Translations under genes and position numbers: made by a program
Notes under the pieces: model-generated
The model's input: only the letters and a program-made list of their open reading frames with translations
Database searches by the model: none
Told to the model about the DNA's origin: nothing
Shown here: in pieces, positions 1 through 8,762 of the stretch
How the letters are laid out: the number at the start of each line of letters is the position of its first letter
Position numbering within the stretch: position 1 is the stretch's first letter
DNA from: CAXTEJ01 sp964243295
GTDB taxonomy: Bacteria > Actinomycetota > Actinomycetes > Actinomycetales > Angustibacteraceae
Length of the DNA stretch: 64,000 bases
Direction of reading: 5' to 3'
Assembly: GCA_964243295.1 (NCBI GenBank)
Contig: CAXTEJ010000002.1
Coordinates: 92,017-156,016, forward strand

Positions 1-306
1 GGCGGGACGGTACTTCGACATATCGGGAGGACCAGCGACGTCAGCAGCAGTGGCATGAAAGCCGTCGAACGTGGGTGACGCGACGCGCTCGAGCGTCACA
101 TCGTGGGCCCGCCGCCGCAGCTCGAGGTCACGCCCGTTCGGCACCTCGTCCACACCCCGACGAAGTCGACGTCGCTGCCGGGGAAGAAATTCGTTCCGGC
201 ACAGCGACCCGTGCAACAGCAGTGCCGTCAGCCGTCCGGGTAGCCGGTCGTCGACCTCCTCGAGGAACACCGACGTGAGCGCGGACACAGGCGGGGGCAC
301 GGTCAT
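1..306 (-). pseudogene. Nucleotidyltransferase-fold protein, partial and frameshifted
   Basis: This fragment reads leftward off the window edge from an ATG at 306. The frame gives a helix-rich start and then LLLHGSLCRNEFLP, the beginning of the GS-x10-DxD signature of polymerase-beta-type nucleotidyltransferases such as aminoglycoside adenylyltransferases. The signature is completed (GSDVDFVGVW) only in the +1 frame, between about 180 and 150. Reading then returns to the first frame (DEVPNGRDLELRRRAHDVTLERV) and stays open to base 1. One extra C in the CCCC run at 180-183 and one missing G near 150 explain both shifts. Without correction the two catalytic aspartates become an Arg-rich stretch, so the gene as read is inactive. 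This could be true decay or consensus error. The substrate cannot be told. Confidence 0.55.
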
Positions 307-407
307 GCCGGGACCGCAACTAGTCTGCGGCGCAACGCCAGTCTCACAACGGAGCGCAGTCAGGCCTGCCGCTTCGAGACGGTCTCGTAGACGCTGGAGT
401 CCGGTAC

Positions 408-904
408 CTACCCGTTCGTGGCGGTAACGCGGCCGAGTATGTCGTCTACCACGCAGGCGAGCGGCCGTGTGGCGTCGATGCGCATGCCCTCCGGTGTGTC
501 CTCCCCGGTGCGGTGCAGGCGGAGGACAAGCTCGCGTTCCGGTGGCTTCGAACCCCACTCGTCGTCAGTTCGTTGGTCTAGCCGCTCAAGGAGCGTCGGC
601 ATGTCGATCTCGAGAACGAACACGCCGTTGAAGAGGCCGAGGAACGCAGTGAAGTTCCTGCTCCGCCGCACAAGAAGGTCACTTCCGTGTCGTGACGAGC
701 CGTAAGCTCCTCGACGGCAGCCACGCGCCAGACATGGTGCTCGTGCCCCTGACCGTCGGTCGGGCTACCGGTCTCGGGGTCGCCCTGATAGGCGAGTTCC
801 GTATCGCCGTTGACGGCGTGGTGGCCGCGCCGCCTCAACTCCCGGCACACAGCTGTCTTGCCGCTGCACGAGATGCCCTCGACGAGGTAGTTGCGCCGGC
901 CCAC
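408..904 (-). pseudogene. P-loop nucleoside-kinase-like ATPase, frameshifted
   Basis: This is a small AAA/kinase-like ATPase in two frames. The first part (GTG at 904, alternative GTG at 913) gives NYLVEGISCSGKTAVCRELRRRG, a P-loop with Cys inside the Walker A motif. It continues with GDTELAYQGDPETG and ends in VTFLCGG near 665. The second part starts in another frame with SRNFTAFLGLFNGVFVLEID and runs to the stop at 408, including RLDQRTDDEWG and ELVLRLHRTGED. Joining CGG to SRNF needs one extra base at about 662-664. The pieces match a family of about 170-residue proteins common in actinobacteria and firmicutes, annotated as AAA or nucleoside kinases of unknown substrate. A TAGCGT box precedes the GTG at 904. 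Either a pseudogene or a one-base sequence error. Confidence 0.6.
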
Positions 905-1090
905 GGTGCGCACGCTAGTGCCCGCGACCCATAACGTGCCTGACCCGCAGTCGAAGCGCTGACGTCCCGATAGCCGACTCTCTACGGGGAGCACCGCAGG
1001 TCAAGGGCGCCGCCGCTGCCCGAGCATCCCCATAGCCTCGCCGCATTGCGAGTCCCGGACAGGTGCGCCGTACGGGACACAGCGAGCCGA

Positions 1091-1115
1091 GCGGTCCGGG
1101 ATCGCATGATCACGG
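1091..1115 (-). repeat. Dispersed family R repeat, copy 1
   Basis: One copy of a roughly 25-base repeat whose core on the minus strand is GTGATCATGCGATCCCGG. It lies 14 bases past the fumC stop codon. The same core recurs at 45181, 53451 and four times in tandem at 60735. The rest of the 905-1128 gap holds no recognisable gene. Confidence 0.7.
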
Positions 1116-1128
1116 GGAAGGGCGGGCG

Positions 1129-2532
1129 TCAGGACGGGCGGGTCATCGACAGCACGTCGAGCGCGGCGTCCAGCTGGTCGAGCGAGAGCTCGCCGCGGTC
1201 GACGAAGCCGAGGTCGAGCACGGTCTGGCGGATCGTCGTCCGGTCGGCGACGGCCTTCTTGGCGACCTTGGCCGCGGCCTCGTAGCCGATGTGGCGGTTG
1301 AGCGGGGTGACGACGGACGGCGAGCTCTCGGCGAGCGTGCGGCAGCGGTCCACGTCGGCGACCAGCCCGTCGACGCAGCGGTCGGCGAGCAGCCGGCCGG
1401 CGGCGGCGAGCATGCGGGTCGACTCGAGGATGGCGCGGCCCATCACCGGCATCATGACGTTGAGCTCGAACGAGCCCGAGGCGCCCGCGAACGTGACGGT
1501 CGCGTCGTTGCCGATCACCTGGGCGCAGACCATGAGCGTGGCCTCGGGGATAACCGGGTTGACCTTGCCGGGCATGATGCTCGACCCGGGCTGCAGGTCG
1601 GGCAGCTGCAGCTCACCGAGGCCGGTGAGCGGGCCCGAGCCCATCCAGCGCAGGTCGTTGCAGATCTTGACCAGCGACACCGCGACCGTCTTCAGCTGGC
1701 CGCTGAGCTCGACGAGCGCGTCGCGGGCACCCTGCGCCTCGAAGTGGTCGCGGGCCTCGGTGAGCGGCAGGCCGGTCGACGCCGCGAGGTCGGCGATGAC
1801 GCCGGCGGCGAACCCGCGCGGGGTGTTGATGCCCGTGCCGACGGCCGTGCCGCCCAGTGGCAGCTCGGCCACGCGGGGCAGCGTCGACTGCAGCCGCTCG
1901 ATGCCGTAGCGCAGCTGCGCGGCGTAGCCGCCGAGCTCCTGACCGAGGGTGACGGGAGTCGCGTCCATCAGGTGCGTGCGGCCGGCCTTGACGACGCCGG
2001 AGAACTCGGTCGCCTTGCGCTCCAGCGAGGTCGCGAGGTGGTCGAGCGCGGGCACGAGCGTGCTCACGACGCTGTCGGCGGCCGCGAGGTGCAGCGACGT
2101 CGGGAAGGTGTCGTTGCTCGACTGCGAGGCGTTGACGTGGTCGTTGGGGTGCACCGGCCGGCCGAGCCGCCGGCTCGCGAGCGTGGCGACGACCTCGTTG
2201 ACGTTCATGTTCGTCGAGGTGCCCGACCCGGTCTGGAAGACGTCGATCGGGAACTGGTCGTCGTAGCGGCCGCTCAGCACGTCGTCGGCGGCGTCGGCCA
2301 CGGCCTGCGCGACGTCCTCGGGCAGCACCCCGAGCCGGGCGTTGACGCGGGCCGCGGCGCCCTTGATGCGGGCGTGCGCGTGCACCTGCGCCAGCTCGAC
2401 CCGCGTGCCCGAGATGGGGAAGTTCTCGACCGCCCGCTGGGTCTGCGCCTGGTAGAGCGCGGACGCCGGCACGCGCACCTCGCCCATGGTGTCGTGCTCG
2501 ATGCGGTAGTCGCTGCTCGTCTGCTCGCTCAT
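1129..2532 (-). CDS. fumC: Class II fumarate hydratase
   Basis: Fumarase of the TCA cycle, interconverting fumarate and L-malate in the cytoplasm; the class II enzyme is iron-independent and tetrameric. The 467-residue protein has the usual length. It carries GSGTSTNMNVNEV, the NDHVNASQSSND active-site region, GRTHLMDATPVTLGQE and the superfamily signature GSSIMPGKVNP at about residues 314-324. I chose ATG 2532 (MSEQTSSDYRIEHDTMG) because an upstream in-frame ATG at 2568 adds 12 unconserved residues. CACGAT lies six bases before this ATG, a weak leaderless-type -10. The upstream neighbour is an FNT channel ending 43 bases away. The glpX gene that often adjoins fumC in mycobacteria is not here. 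Confidence 0.97.
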   Translation of the reverse strand: MSEQTSSDYRIEHDTMGEVRVPASALYQAQTQRAVENFPISGTRVELAQVHAHARIKGAAARVNARLGVLPEDVAQAVADAADDVLSGRYDDQFPIDVFQTGSGTSTNMNVNEVVATLASRRLGRPVHPNDHVNASQSSNDTFPTSLHLAAADSVVSTLVPALDHLATSLERKATEFSGVVKAGRTHLMDATPVTLGQELGGYAAQLRYGIERLQSTLPRVAELPLGGTAVGTGINTPRGFAAGVIADLAASTGLPLTEARDHFEAQGARDALVELSGQLKTVAVSLVKICNDLRWMGSGPLTGLGELQLPDLQPGSSIMPGKVNPVIPEATLMVCAQVIGNDATVTFAGASGSFELNVMMPVMGRAILESTRMLAAAGRLLADRCVDGLVADVDRCRTLAESSPSVVTPLNRHIGYEAAAKVAKKAVADRTTIRQTVLDLGFVDRGELSLDQLDAALDVLSMTRPS

Positions 2533-2574
2533 GCGTCCATCGTGCCCGAGCGCGACCGGCAGGCGCACGGCCGG

Positions 2575-3387
2575 TCAGCGCCCGTTGTTCGCGCGCTCCT
2601 CGGCGACCTTGTGCGGCACCCGCAGCAGCCGGATCGCGGTGACCAGCACCGTCCCGCCCACGAGGTTGCCCAGCACCGCCCACACCAGGGCGGCCAGCCA
2701 GTCGGCGTACCCGAACGGCGCGCCGGCGATCAGCGCCGTGAACATCAGGATCGAGTCGAGGACGGAGTGGAACAGCTGGCCGCCCGCGAGCAGCGCGCCG
2801 AACAGGATCGACGGCACGAGCTTGACGCCGGTGCTGTCGGTGCCGTTCTGCATGCGGGTCATCAACGTGATGACGGCGCCCGCCAGCACCGCGAGCGCGA
2901 ACGAGCGGGTCGTCCAGCCGAGCGTGGCGTAGTGGGTGCCGGCCTCGACCGCGGTCGGCGCGAGGTCGGGCCGGGCCTGCACGATGAGCCAGGCCATGAC
3001 CCACCCGCCGGCCAGGTTGGTGACCAGCGTGACGAACCACAGCCGGGACAGCGCCGCGAGGGTGGCCCGCTTCGCGACCACGGCAACCACCGGCACCAGG
3101 AAGTTCTCGGTGAACAGCTCGCTCTTGGCCAGCAGCAGCGCCACGAACCCGATCGAGAAGGCCAGCCCGGCAAGCAGGTTGCTGCCGGTGCGCTCGAGCA
3201 CCAGCAGATAGGCGAGCACGCCGGTCGCGACGTCGATGCCGCCCAGCAGCCCGGTGCCGAGCAGCGCCGGCAGCGGCCGCTTGAGCCGGTCGTCACCCTC
3301 CTCCACCAGCCGGTCGAAGGCCTCCTCGACCTCGGCCTCCGGGCGCTCGGGGCGTGCGGAGGTGGTGGGGTCCAGGGAGTTGCTCAC
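2575..3387 (-). CDS. Formate/nitrite transporter (FNT) family protein
   Basis: A 270-residue integral membrane protein with a 35-45 residue hydrophilic N-terminus followed by about six hydrophobic segments, as expected for FNT pentameric channels of formate, nitrite or hydrosulfide. Family-typical stretches include LLGGIDVATGVLAYLL, LAKSELFTENFLVPV, TLVTNLAGGWVMAW and LFGALLAGGQLFHSVLDS. The start is a GTG at 3387; TAGCCC lies six bases upstream, close to the leaderless pattern seen at other genes here. It precedes fumC on the same strand with a 42-base gap, so co-transcription is possible. The carried ion cannot be predicted; the long N-terminus resembles the YfdC-like branch more than FocA. 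Confidence 0.88.
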   Translation of the reverse strand: MSNSLDPTTSARPERPEAEVEEAFDRLVEEGDDRLKRPLPALLGTGLLGGIDVATGVLAYLLVLERTGSNLLAGLAFSIGFVALLLAKSELFTENFLVPVVAVVAKRATLAALSRLWFVTLVTNLAGGWVMAWLIVQARPDLAPTAVEAGTHYATLGWTTRSFALAVLAGAVITLMTRMQNGTDSTGVKLVPSILFGALLAGGQLFHSVLDSILMFTALIAGAPFGYADWLAALVWAVLGNLVGGTVLVTAIRLLRVPHKVAEERANNGR

Positions 3388-3512
3388 CCCGGGGGGCTAC
3401 CCGTGGGCGGCGGCGGCACGCGCCGGCTCACCCGCTCGACCCGCTGTCGCGGTACCTTCGCCCGCGACGGCGAGCCGCCCGGCCGACGTCCGATCACGCT
3501 GACGGAGGTCCG

Positions 3513-4454
3513 ATGGCAACGGTGGGTGACGCCGCGAGGCTCACGGTCGAGGAGGGCACGATGCCCTTCCGCGGCCACAGCACCTGGTACCGGGTGACCG
3601 GTGACCTGCAGGCGGCGCGCACCGCGGTGCAGGACGGCGGCCCGCTGCCGCTCGTCGTGGTGCACGGCGGGCCCGGGGCCTCCCACGACTACACCCTCGC
3701 GATGGCCGACCTCGCCGGCGACGGGCGGGCCGTCGTCCACTACGACCAGCTCGGCTGCGGCCGCAGCACCCACCTGTCCGAGGCGCCGACGGACTTCTGG
3801 ACCGTCGAGCTGTACGTCGAGGAGCTGCAGGCGCTCGTGCAGCACCTCGGCATCGCCGGCGGCTACCACCTGCTCGGGCAGTCCTGGGGCGGGATGCTCG
3901 GGCCCGAGTACGTGCTCGCCCACCCGGCCGGCGTCCGCACGCTCAGCATCTGCGACAGCCCGGCGTCCATGCCGCTGTGGGTGGCGGCCGCGAACGAGCT
4001 GCGCGCGCTGCTGCCGCCGGAGGTGCAGGCCACGCTGCTGCGCCACGAGCAGGCCGGCACCACCGACGACCCCGAGTACGCCGAGGCCGAGAAGGTCTTC
4101 TACGACCGCCACGTCTGCCGCGTGGTGCCCAACCCTCCCGAGGTGGCGGCGAGCTTCGACCAGATCGCGGCCGACCCGACGGTCTACCACGCCATGAACG
4201 GGCCCTCGGAGTTCCACGTCATCGGCTCGCTGCTCGAGTGGTCGGTCGTCGACCGGCTCGACGGCATCACCGCGCCGACGCTGGTGGTCGCCGGCGAGCA
4301 CGACGAGGCCCGCCCGCAGGTGTGGGCGCCGTTCGTCGAGCGCATCCCCGACGTGCGCAGCCACGTGTTCCCCGACTCCAGCCACATGCCTCACGTGGAG
4401 GAGCCGCAGGCGTTCCTCGACGTCGTGGGTGCCTTCGTGCGCGAGCACGACTGA
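3513..4454 (+). CDS. Proline-iminopeptidase-family alpha/beta hydrolase
   Basis: A 313-residue alpha/beta hydrolase of the proline-specific peptidase (S33) type. It shows the oxyanion motif VVVHGGPGASHDY, the strand-loop VHYDQLGCGRS, the nucleophile elbow GQSWGG, GEHDE for the acid region and the late histidine in DSSHMPHVEEP. Such enzymes remove N-terminal proline or act on amides and lactones. The ATG at 3513 is preferred because it starts the conserved domain and follows GGAGGTCCG; an earlier ATG at 3354 would read through the divergent promoter region of the FNT gene. The gene stands alone between divergent and co-oriented neighbours. Natural substrate is unknown. Confidence 0.88.
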   Translation: MATVGDAARLTVEEGTMPFRGHSTWYRVTGDLQAARTAVQDGGPLPLVVVHGGPGASHDYTLAMADLAGDGRAVVHYDQLGCGRSTHLSEAPTDFWTVELYVEELQALVQHLGIAGGYHLLGQSWGGMLGPEYVLAHPAGVRTLSICDSPASMPLWVAAANELRALLPPEVQATLLRHEQAGTTDDPEYAEAEKVFYDRHVCRVVPNPPEVAASFDQIAADPTVYHAMNGPSEFHVIGSLLEWSVVDRLDGITAPTLVVAGEHDEARPQVWAPFVERIPDVRSHVFPDSSHMPHVEEPQAFLDVVGAFVREHD

Positions 4455-4573
4455 GAGCGCGTCAGCACTCAAGCACGGGCCCTCGGACGCCGATGTCCCG
4501 GTGTGGCGCTGCACGGGCAGCCGGAGCACGGCTGGACGCCGCAGTGACCCGGTGGTCGTGACGGAGGTGCGCG

Positions 4574-6358
4574 GTGGCGACGACGGTCGTGCTCGGCGTC
4601 CTGCTCGCCCTCGGCGGGGCCGTCTACCTGCTGACCGCCGGCTACGTGTGGCGGCGCCGGCGGGCAGTCGGCGGCCGGGCGCTTACCGTGCTGCTGCTCG
4701 CGGCCGGCGAGTGGACCCTGTGCTACCTCGTCGAGCTGTCGGTTCCCGGCCGTGGCGCCGTCGAGCTGTGGGGTGGCCTGAAGTACCTCGGCATCGTCCT
4801 GCTGCCGCCCAGCCTGTTCGTCTTCGCGCTGCAGTACACCCAGCGGCGCAGGCGCCTGAGCCGGCGCGCCCTCGTCGGCCTGCTGGTCGAGCCGGTCGTC
4901 ATCCTGGCCGCCCTCGCGTTCGGGCCGACGCGCGACTTGGTGCGCTCGCTGCCCGCTGTGCCGCGCGGCGGCGAGCTCGTCGCCGACAACGGCCTGCTGT
5001 TCTGGGTGCACCTGGTCTACAGCTACACCCTGCTCGTCTGGGGGTTCGCGCTGCTCGCATCCGGCCTGCTGCGCGTCTCACGGCGGCACGCCCGGCCGGC
5101 CTGGGTGCTGCTCGCGTCGGTGCTGCTGCCCTTCGCGCTCAACGCCGGCTACAACCTCCGCCTCGGCCCGCTCGACACGCTCGACCTGACCCCCGTGGGC
5201 TTCAGCCTGACGAGCTTCGTCCTGGTGTGGGGGTTCTTCCGGTTCCAGCTGCTCGACCTGCTGCCGGTGGGACGCCGGGTCGTCGTGGAGCGGCTGCCCG
5301 ACGCCGTGCTGGTGCTCGACTCCCACGAGCGCGTCGCCGACTCCAACCTCGCCGCCCGCTCGCTCGTGGGCGTCGGGGCCGACGACCTCGTCGGCCGCCG
5401 GCTGCTCGACGTCGTGCCCGCGCTCGCCGACCTCGCGACGGCCACCGGGACGGTCCGGGGCTCGTGCCAGCTGGCCGACCCGGGCGGCAGCGTCCGAGAC
5501 CTGTCGGTCACCCTCAGCCCCCTGCCGGACGACGTCTCCGACCCCACCGGGCGGCTGGTCGTGCTGCGTGACGTCACGCGTGAGCGTGAGGTCGAGCGGC
5601 GGCTGCGCGAGGTGCTCGACGAGCGCACCGACACCATCGCGACGCTGCAGCGCGGCCTCTACCCGACGCTGCTGCCCGACATCCCCGGCATCGACGTCGC
5701 CGCGGTGCTCAGCCCGGCCGAGGCCGAGACCCACGTCGGCGGCGACTTCGTGGCCGTGCGGGCCAGCACGCCCGGCCGCTGGAGCCTGATGGTCGGCGAC
5801 GTCGTCGGCAAGGGCGCGGGCGCGGCGACGCTGACGGCCGTCGCCCGGCACACCACGCTCGCGCTCAGCTCGCTCGGGTGGGCGCCCTCGCGCGTGCTGG
5901 CCGACGTCAGCCACGCCATCGCGATGGAGGACGACGGCTCCGACCTGCCCCGGTTCTGCACCATGGCGCTCGCGACCCTCGAGCCGCGACCCGGTGGCGC
6001 GACGATCCAGCTCGCGCTCGGCGGCCACCCGCGGCCGCTGCTGCGCCGCGCCGGCGGCGACGTCACCGAGGTCGGCGTGCCGGGGCACCTGCTGGGCGTG
6101 CTGGCCGAGCCCGAGCTCTACGACTGCCCGCTCGACCTCGGGCCGGGCGACGTCCTGGTGATGTTCTCGGACGGCGTCACCGAGGCCCGCGGTGACCATG
6201 GCGACTTCGGGGACGGCCCGCTGGCCGACTTCGTGGCCGCTTCCGAGCACACCACCGCCCGCGAGCTGGTGGACGCGCTGGTCGCCCGGGTGCGCGAGTT
6301 CGGCGCCGCCGGCCCCCGCGACGACGTCGCGGTGCTGGTGGTGCGGATCCCGGCGTGA
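4574..6358 (+). CDS. 7TM-PAS-SpoIIE (PP2C-type) phosphatase
   Basis: A 594-residue signalling protein. Residues 1-225 form about seven hydrophobic segments of the 7TMR/histidine-kinase N-terminal sensor type. Residues 235-345 look like a PAS domain (VERLPDAVLVLDSHERVADSN, ending VVLRDVTRERE). A short helical linker leads to a SpoIIE/PP2C phosphatase at 365-594 with ETHVGGDFV, MVGDVVGKGAGAA, LGGHPRPLL, MFSDGVTEAR and a C-terminal PRDDVAVLVV. Proteins of this type dephosphorylate anti-anti-sigma factors in partner-switching cascades; no partner STAS or HATPase gene is nearby. The start is GTG 4574 directly before the first membrane segment. Confidence 0.88.
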   Translation: MATTVVLGVLLALGGAVYLLTAGYVWRRRRAVGGRALTVLLLAAGEWTLCYLVELSVPGRGAVELWGGLKYLGIVLLPPSLFVFALQYTQRRRRLSRRALVGLLVEPVVILAALAFGPTRDLVRSLPAVPRGGELVADNGLLFWVHLVYSYTLLVWGFALLASGLLRVSRRHARPAWVLLASVLLPFALNAGYNLRLGPLDTLDLTPVGFSLTSFVLVWGFFRFQLLDLLPVGRRVVVERLPDAVLVLDSHERVADSNLAARSLVGVGADDLVGRRLLDVVPALADLATATGTVRGSCQLADPGGSVRDLSVTLSPLPDDVSDPTGRLVVLRDVTREREVERRLREVLDERTDTIATLQRGLYPTLLPDIPGIDVAAVLSPAEAETHVGGDFVAVRASTPGRWSLMVGDVVGKGAGAATLTAVARHTTLALSSLGWAPSRVLADVSHAIAMEDDGSDLPRFCTMALATLEPRPGGATIQLALGGHPRPLLRRAGGDVTEVGVPGHLLGVLAEPELYDCPLDLGPGDVLVMFSDGVTEARGDHGDFGDGPLADFVAASEHTTARELVDALVARVREFGAAGPRDDVAVLVVRIPA

Positions 6359-6502
6359 GGCCCTAGACGTATCCAAGCTATGAGGTGGGTGGCACGGTCA
6401 GGCCGCTCGACGTGAGAAGAAGCTGGGTGGGGCGTGGCTCGTCACGTCCTGTTCACGGTGTTCGTCGCCGAGGGGCGCGTGTCCAACCCGCGCTGCGACC
6501 GG

Positions 6503-6904
6503 TCAGGTCGCGCAGACCTGGACGAGCTCGTCAGACGCTTTGCGCAGATCCTCGCCCACTGAAGGCACGTAGGTGTGGGTGTCGGACCGAAGGCGCACGA
6601 CGCCGACCTGGACGACCAGGGCGTCGGTAGCGGTCGTCAGGTCGGGTTCGAGGGTCGGCTGAGCGGCGCGGATGCGGCTCTGAGCCGTGGCCAACGAGTC
6701 GAGCACGTCCTGCGGGGGCGAGGCGCTCGAGCCCAGCTTCGCGGCGTCGCGGGCGATGGTCAGCACGTCGGGCGCCAGTTGGCGGCACCCTCCGGCCCGA
6801 AAGTCACCGATGGAGCGCTCCTCACCGCCGACTGTGCAGCCGGACGCTGCCAGGACGGCCACGGACGCCAACACAGTGGCCAGGGTCGTCGTCGTTGAGA
6901 ACAC
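6503..6904 (-). CDS. Small lipoprotein of unknown function
   Basis: A 133-residue protein with an N-terminal hydrophobic segment and the lipobox LAASGC at residues 18-23, so it is probably secreted and lipid-anchored to the outer face of the membrane. The mature part is helical, polar and contains two further cysteines (GGCRQL and the C-terminal VCAT). No catalytic motif is visible. The start is GTG 6904, six bases after a TAGCCT -10 box, so the mRNA is probably leaderless. It is divergent from the DUF4331 gene, with 135 bases between the two starts. I do not recognise the family. Confidence 0.7.
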   Translation of the reverse strand: MFSTTTTLATVLASVAVLAASGCTVGGEERSIGDFRAGGCRQLAPDVLTIARDAAKLGSSASPPQDVLDSLATAQSRIRAAQPTLEPDLTTATDALVVQVGVVRLRSDTHTYVPSVGEDLRKASDELVQVCAT

Positions 6905-6910
6905 TCGGTC

Positions 6911-6916
6911 AGGCTA
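6911..6916 (-). promoter_or_regulatory. -10 box, leaderless start of the lipoprotein gene
   Basis: TAGCCT on the minus strand, followed by exactly six bases and the GTG start at 6904. A transcript starting seven bases past the box would begin at the start codon. Confidence 0.5.
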
Positions 6917-7039
6917 ACGCCGGGGGGAAGGAGGTCGACCCACGGCTGTGGGGTTTGCGCTGCAGCCGGACCGAGTCGGGGCTACGTTGCCTTGAGCCTT
7001 GGATGGCAATGAGGCCACCGCCTGGACGAAGGAATCGAC

Positions 7040-8581
7040 ATGTCCCGTTCTTCCGCACGCAGGCGCGCCGCTGTCGCGCTCACCGCGACGGCTTCGATGG
7101 CTGCCGGCGCTGCGCTGATGGTGCCCTCGGCGTCCAACGCGTCCAGCCACCGCGAGGCGCCGTACATCACGTCGGACCCGCAGGTCGACAACACCGACGT
7201 CTACGCCTTCACCAGCCCGGACGACGCGTCCACCGCGACGCTCGTGGCGAACTTCTCGCCGGACCAGAGCCCGGGCGGCGGCCCCAACTTCTACCCCTTC
7301 GCCACGAAGGCGCACTACAACGTCAACGTCGACAACAACGGTGACGGAAGGGCGGACCTCACCTATCGCTGGACCTTCAAGGACGTCGACCGACGTGGCA
7401 GCGTCAACCACGGCACGACCGTGCCCGGCACCTTCTTGTACAACGACGGCCCGGTCACGAGCCTCACGGATGCCAATCTGCTCTACCGGCAGACGTACGA
7501 CGTCGACGCCATCCTCCGCTCACCGACGGGCGTGGTGCGCAGCTACCGGATCCTGTCGGGCGTCCCCGTGGCTCCCTCCAACGTCGGCAAGGCGTCGATG
7601 CCGCAGTACAGCGCGCTGACCGCGCAGGCGATCAAGGCGGGCACCATCACCACGGGCGGCTCGCGCGGGGTAAAGGCCTTCGCCGGCCAGCGGGACGACC
7701 CGTTCTTCCTCGACATCCGGGTGTTCGACCTGGTCTACGGCGGCAACTTCTCCGAGGTCGGCACCAACTCGCTGGGGGGCAAGAACGTCAACACCGTCGC
7801 CATCCAGGTGCCCAAGACCCTGCTCGCCAGTCGGGGCGACGTCGCCGGCAACCCCGTCGTCGGTGTCTGGTCGACGACGGAGCGCCCCTCCTTGCGACTG
7901 CTGCAGAACACCAATGCCCTCCCGCGCACCAACGGCAGCCTGAGCAGTGACGAGGAGATCTACGGCGGGCACTTCCAGCAGGTCTCTCGCCTCGGGCAGC
8001 CTCTGGTCAACGAGGCGGTCGTCCCGGCGAACCTCAAGGACTTCTTCAACCGGTTGACCCCGGACGTCGACCACACCCTCGCCCCGCTGGTCGCGCGGGT
8101 TCAGGACCCCGAGGTCCCGGCACTGATCGAGAAGATCTACGGCATCCCCAACCCCCGTACCGTCCCGGGTGGGGCGAACCGTCCCGACCTCGTCGCCACG
8201 TTCCTCACGGGCATCTCGAAGAAGACGTACCCGGCCGCCGGGATCGACCTGAACGGGATGGACTTGAACAAGGACAACGCCGGGGTGCCGTCGGAGATGC
8301 TGCGACTGAACCTCACGACGCCGGTGACGGCCAAGCCCAACCGGCTCGGTGTCCTCGGCGGCGACATCCAGGGCTTCCCGAACGGGCGTCGCCTGTCCGA
8401 CGACGTGGTCGACATCGAGCTGCGGGCCCTCGAGGGGGCGCTGCTGCCGCAGGACAACAGGTCTGCGGCGGTCAAGCAGACGGTCGCCAACCTGGGCGAC
8501 TCCGTCGACGCCAACGACCTCGCGTTCCTCGCCCACTTCCCGTACGTCGCCGACCCGCACTCCGGCTCCGAGACCAAGTAG
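7040..8581 (+). CDS. Secreted DUF4331 domain protein
   Basis: A 513-residue exported protein. Residues 1-35 are a signal peptide with a basic start and a small-residue cleavage region (SASNASSHREAP). The mature part begins with the family hallmark ASSHREAP...DPQVDNTDVYAF. It continues with VANFSPDQSPGGGPNFYPF, YRWTFKD and RLGQPLVNEAV, the usual DUF4331 layout. The function of DUF4331 is not established. Members are extracytoplasmic and probably adopt a beta-rich fold. A good ribosome site (GAAGGAATCGAC) precedes ATG 7040. A strong hairpin follows the stop codon, so the gene is probably a single transcription unit. Length is typical for the family. Confidence 0.88.
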   Translation: MSRSSARRRAAVALTATASMAAGAALMVPSASNASSHREAPYITSDPQVDNTDVYAFTSPDDASTATLVANFSPDQSPGGGPNFYPFATKAHYNVNVDNNGDGRADLTYRWTFKDVDRRGSVNHGTTVPGTFLYNDGPVTSLTDANLLYRQTYDVDAILRSPTGVVRSYRILSGVPVAPSNVGKASMPQYSALTAQAIKAGTITTGGSRGVKAFAGQRDDPFFLDIRVFDLVYGGNFSEVGTNSLGGKNVNTVAIQVPKTLLASRGDVAGNPVVGVWSTTERPSLRLLQNTNALPRTNGSLSSDEEIYGGHFQQVSRLGQPLVNEAVVPANLKDFFNRLTPDVDHTLAPLVARVQDPEVPALIEKIYGIPNPRTVPGGANRPDLVATFLTGISKKTYPAAGIDLNGMDLNKDNAGVPSEMLRLNLTTPVTAKPNRLGVLGGDIQGFPNGRRLSDDVVDIELRALEGALLPQDNRSAAVKQTVANLGDSVDANDLAFLAHFPYVADPHSGSETK

Positions 8582-8588
8582 GACTCTC

Positions 8589-8626
8589 GTCGTCGGGGCA
8601 CCTCCTCATGGAGGTGCCCCGACGAC
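8589..8626 (+). terminator. 17-bp perfect stem-loop after the DUF4331 gene
   Basis: Bases 8589-8605 pair perfectly with 8610-8626 around a TCAT loop, five bases past the DUF4331 stop codon. There is no clear T-tract, as is common for actinobacterial terminators. The hairpin may also serve the nearby end of the pfkB gene from the other side. Confidence 0.75.
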
Positions 8627-8762
8627 TGTCCGGCCCGCACGTCAACGGCACAGGCCGCTGCTCAGGGGCCACCGGGCAGTGCGCGCGCTACCTGGAGGTC
8701 GCACACACTGCCCTCGGCGCCCCCGCTAGCTGCGCGTCCTCCCACGTGATGGCCGAGTGCAC

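Noticed and set aside
1063..3597. 844-codon open frame on the plus strand
   Set aside because: It is the antisense of fumC and the FNT gene, with Arg/Gly/His-rich low-complexity translation and no domain; long shadow frames are normal at this GC content.
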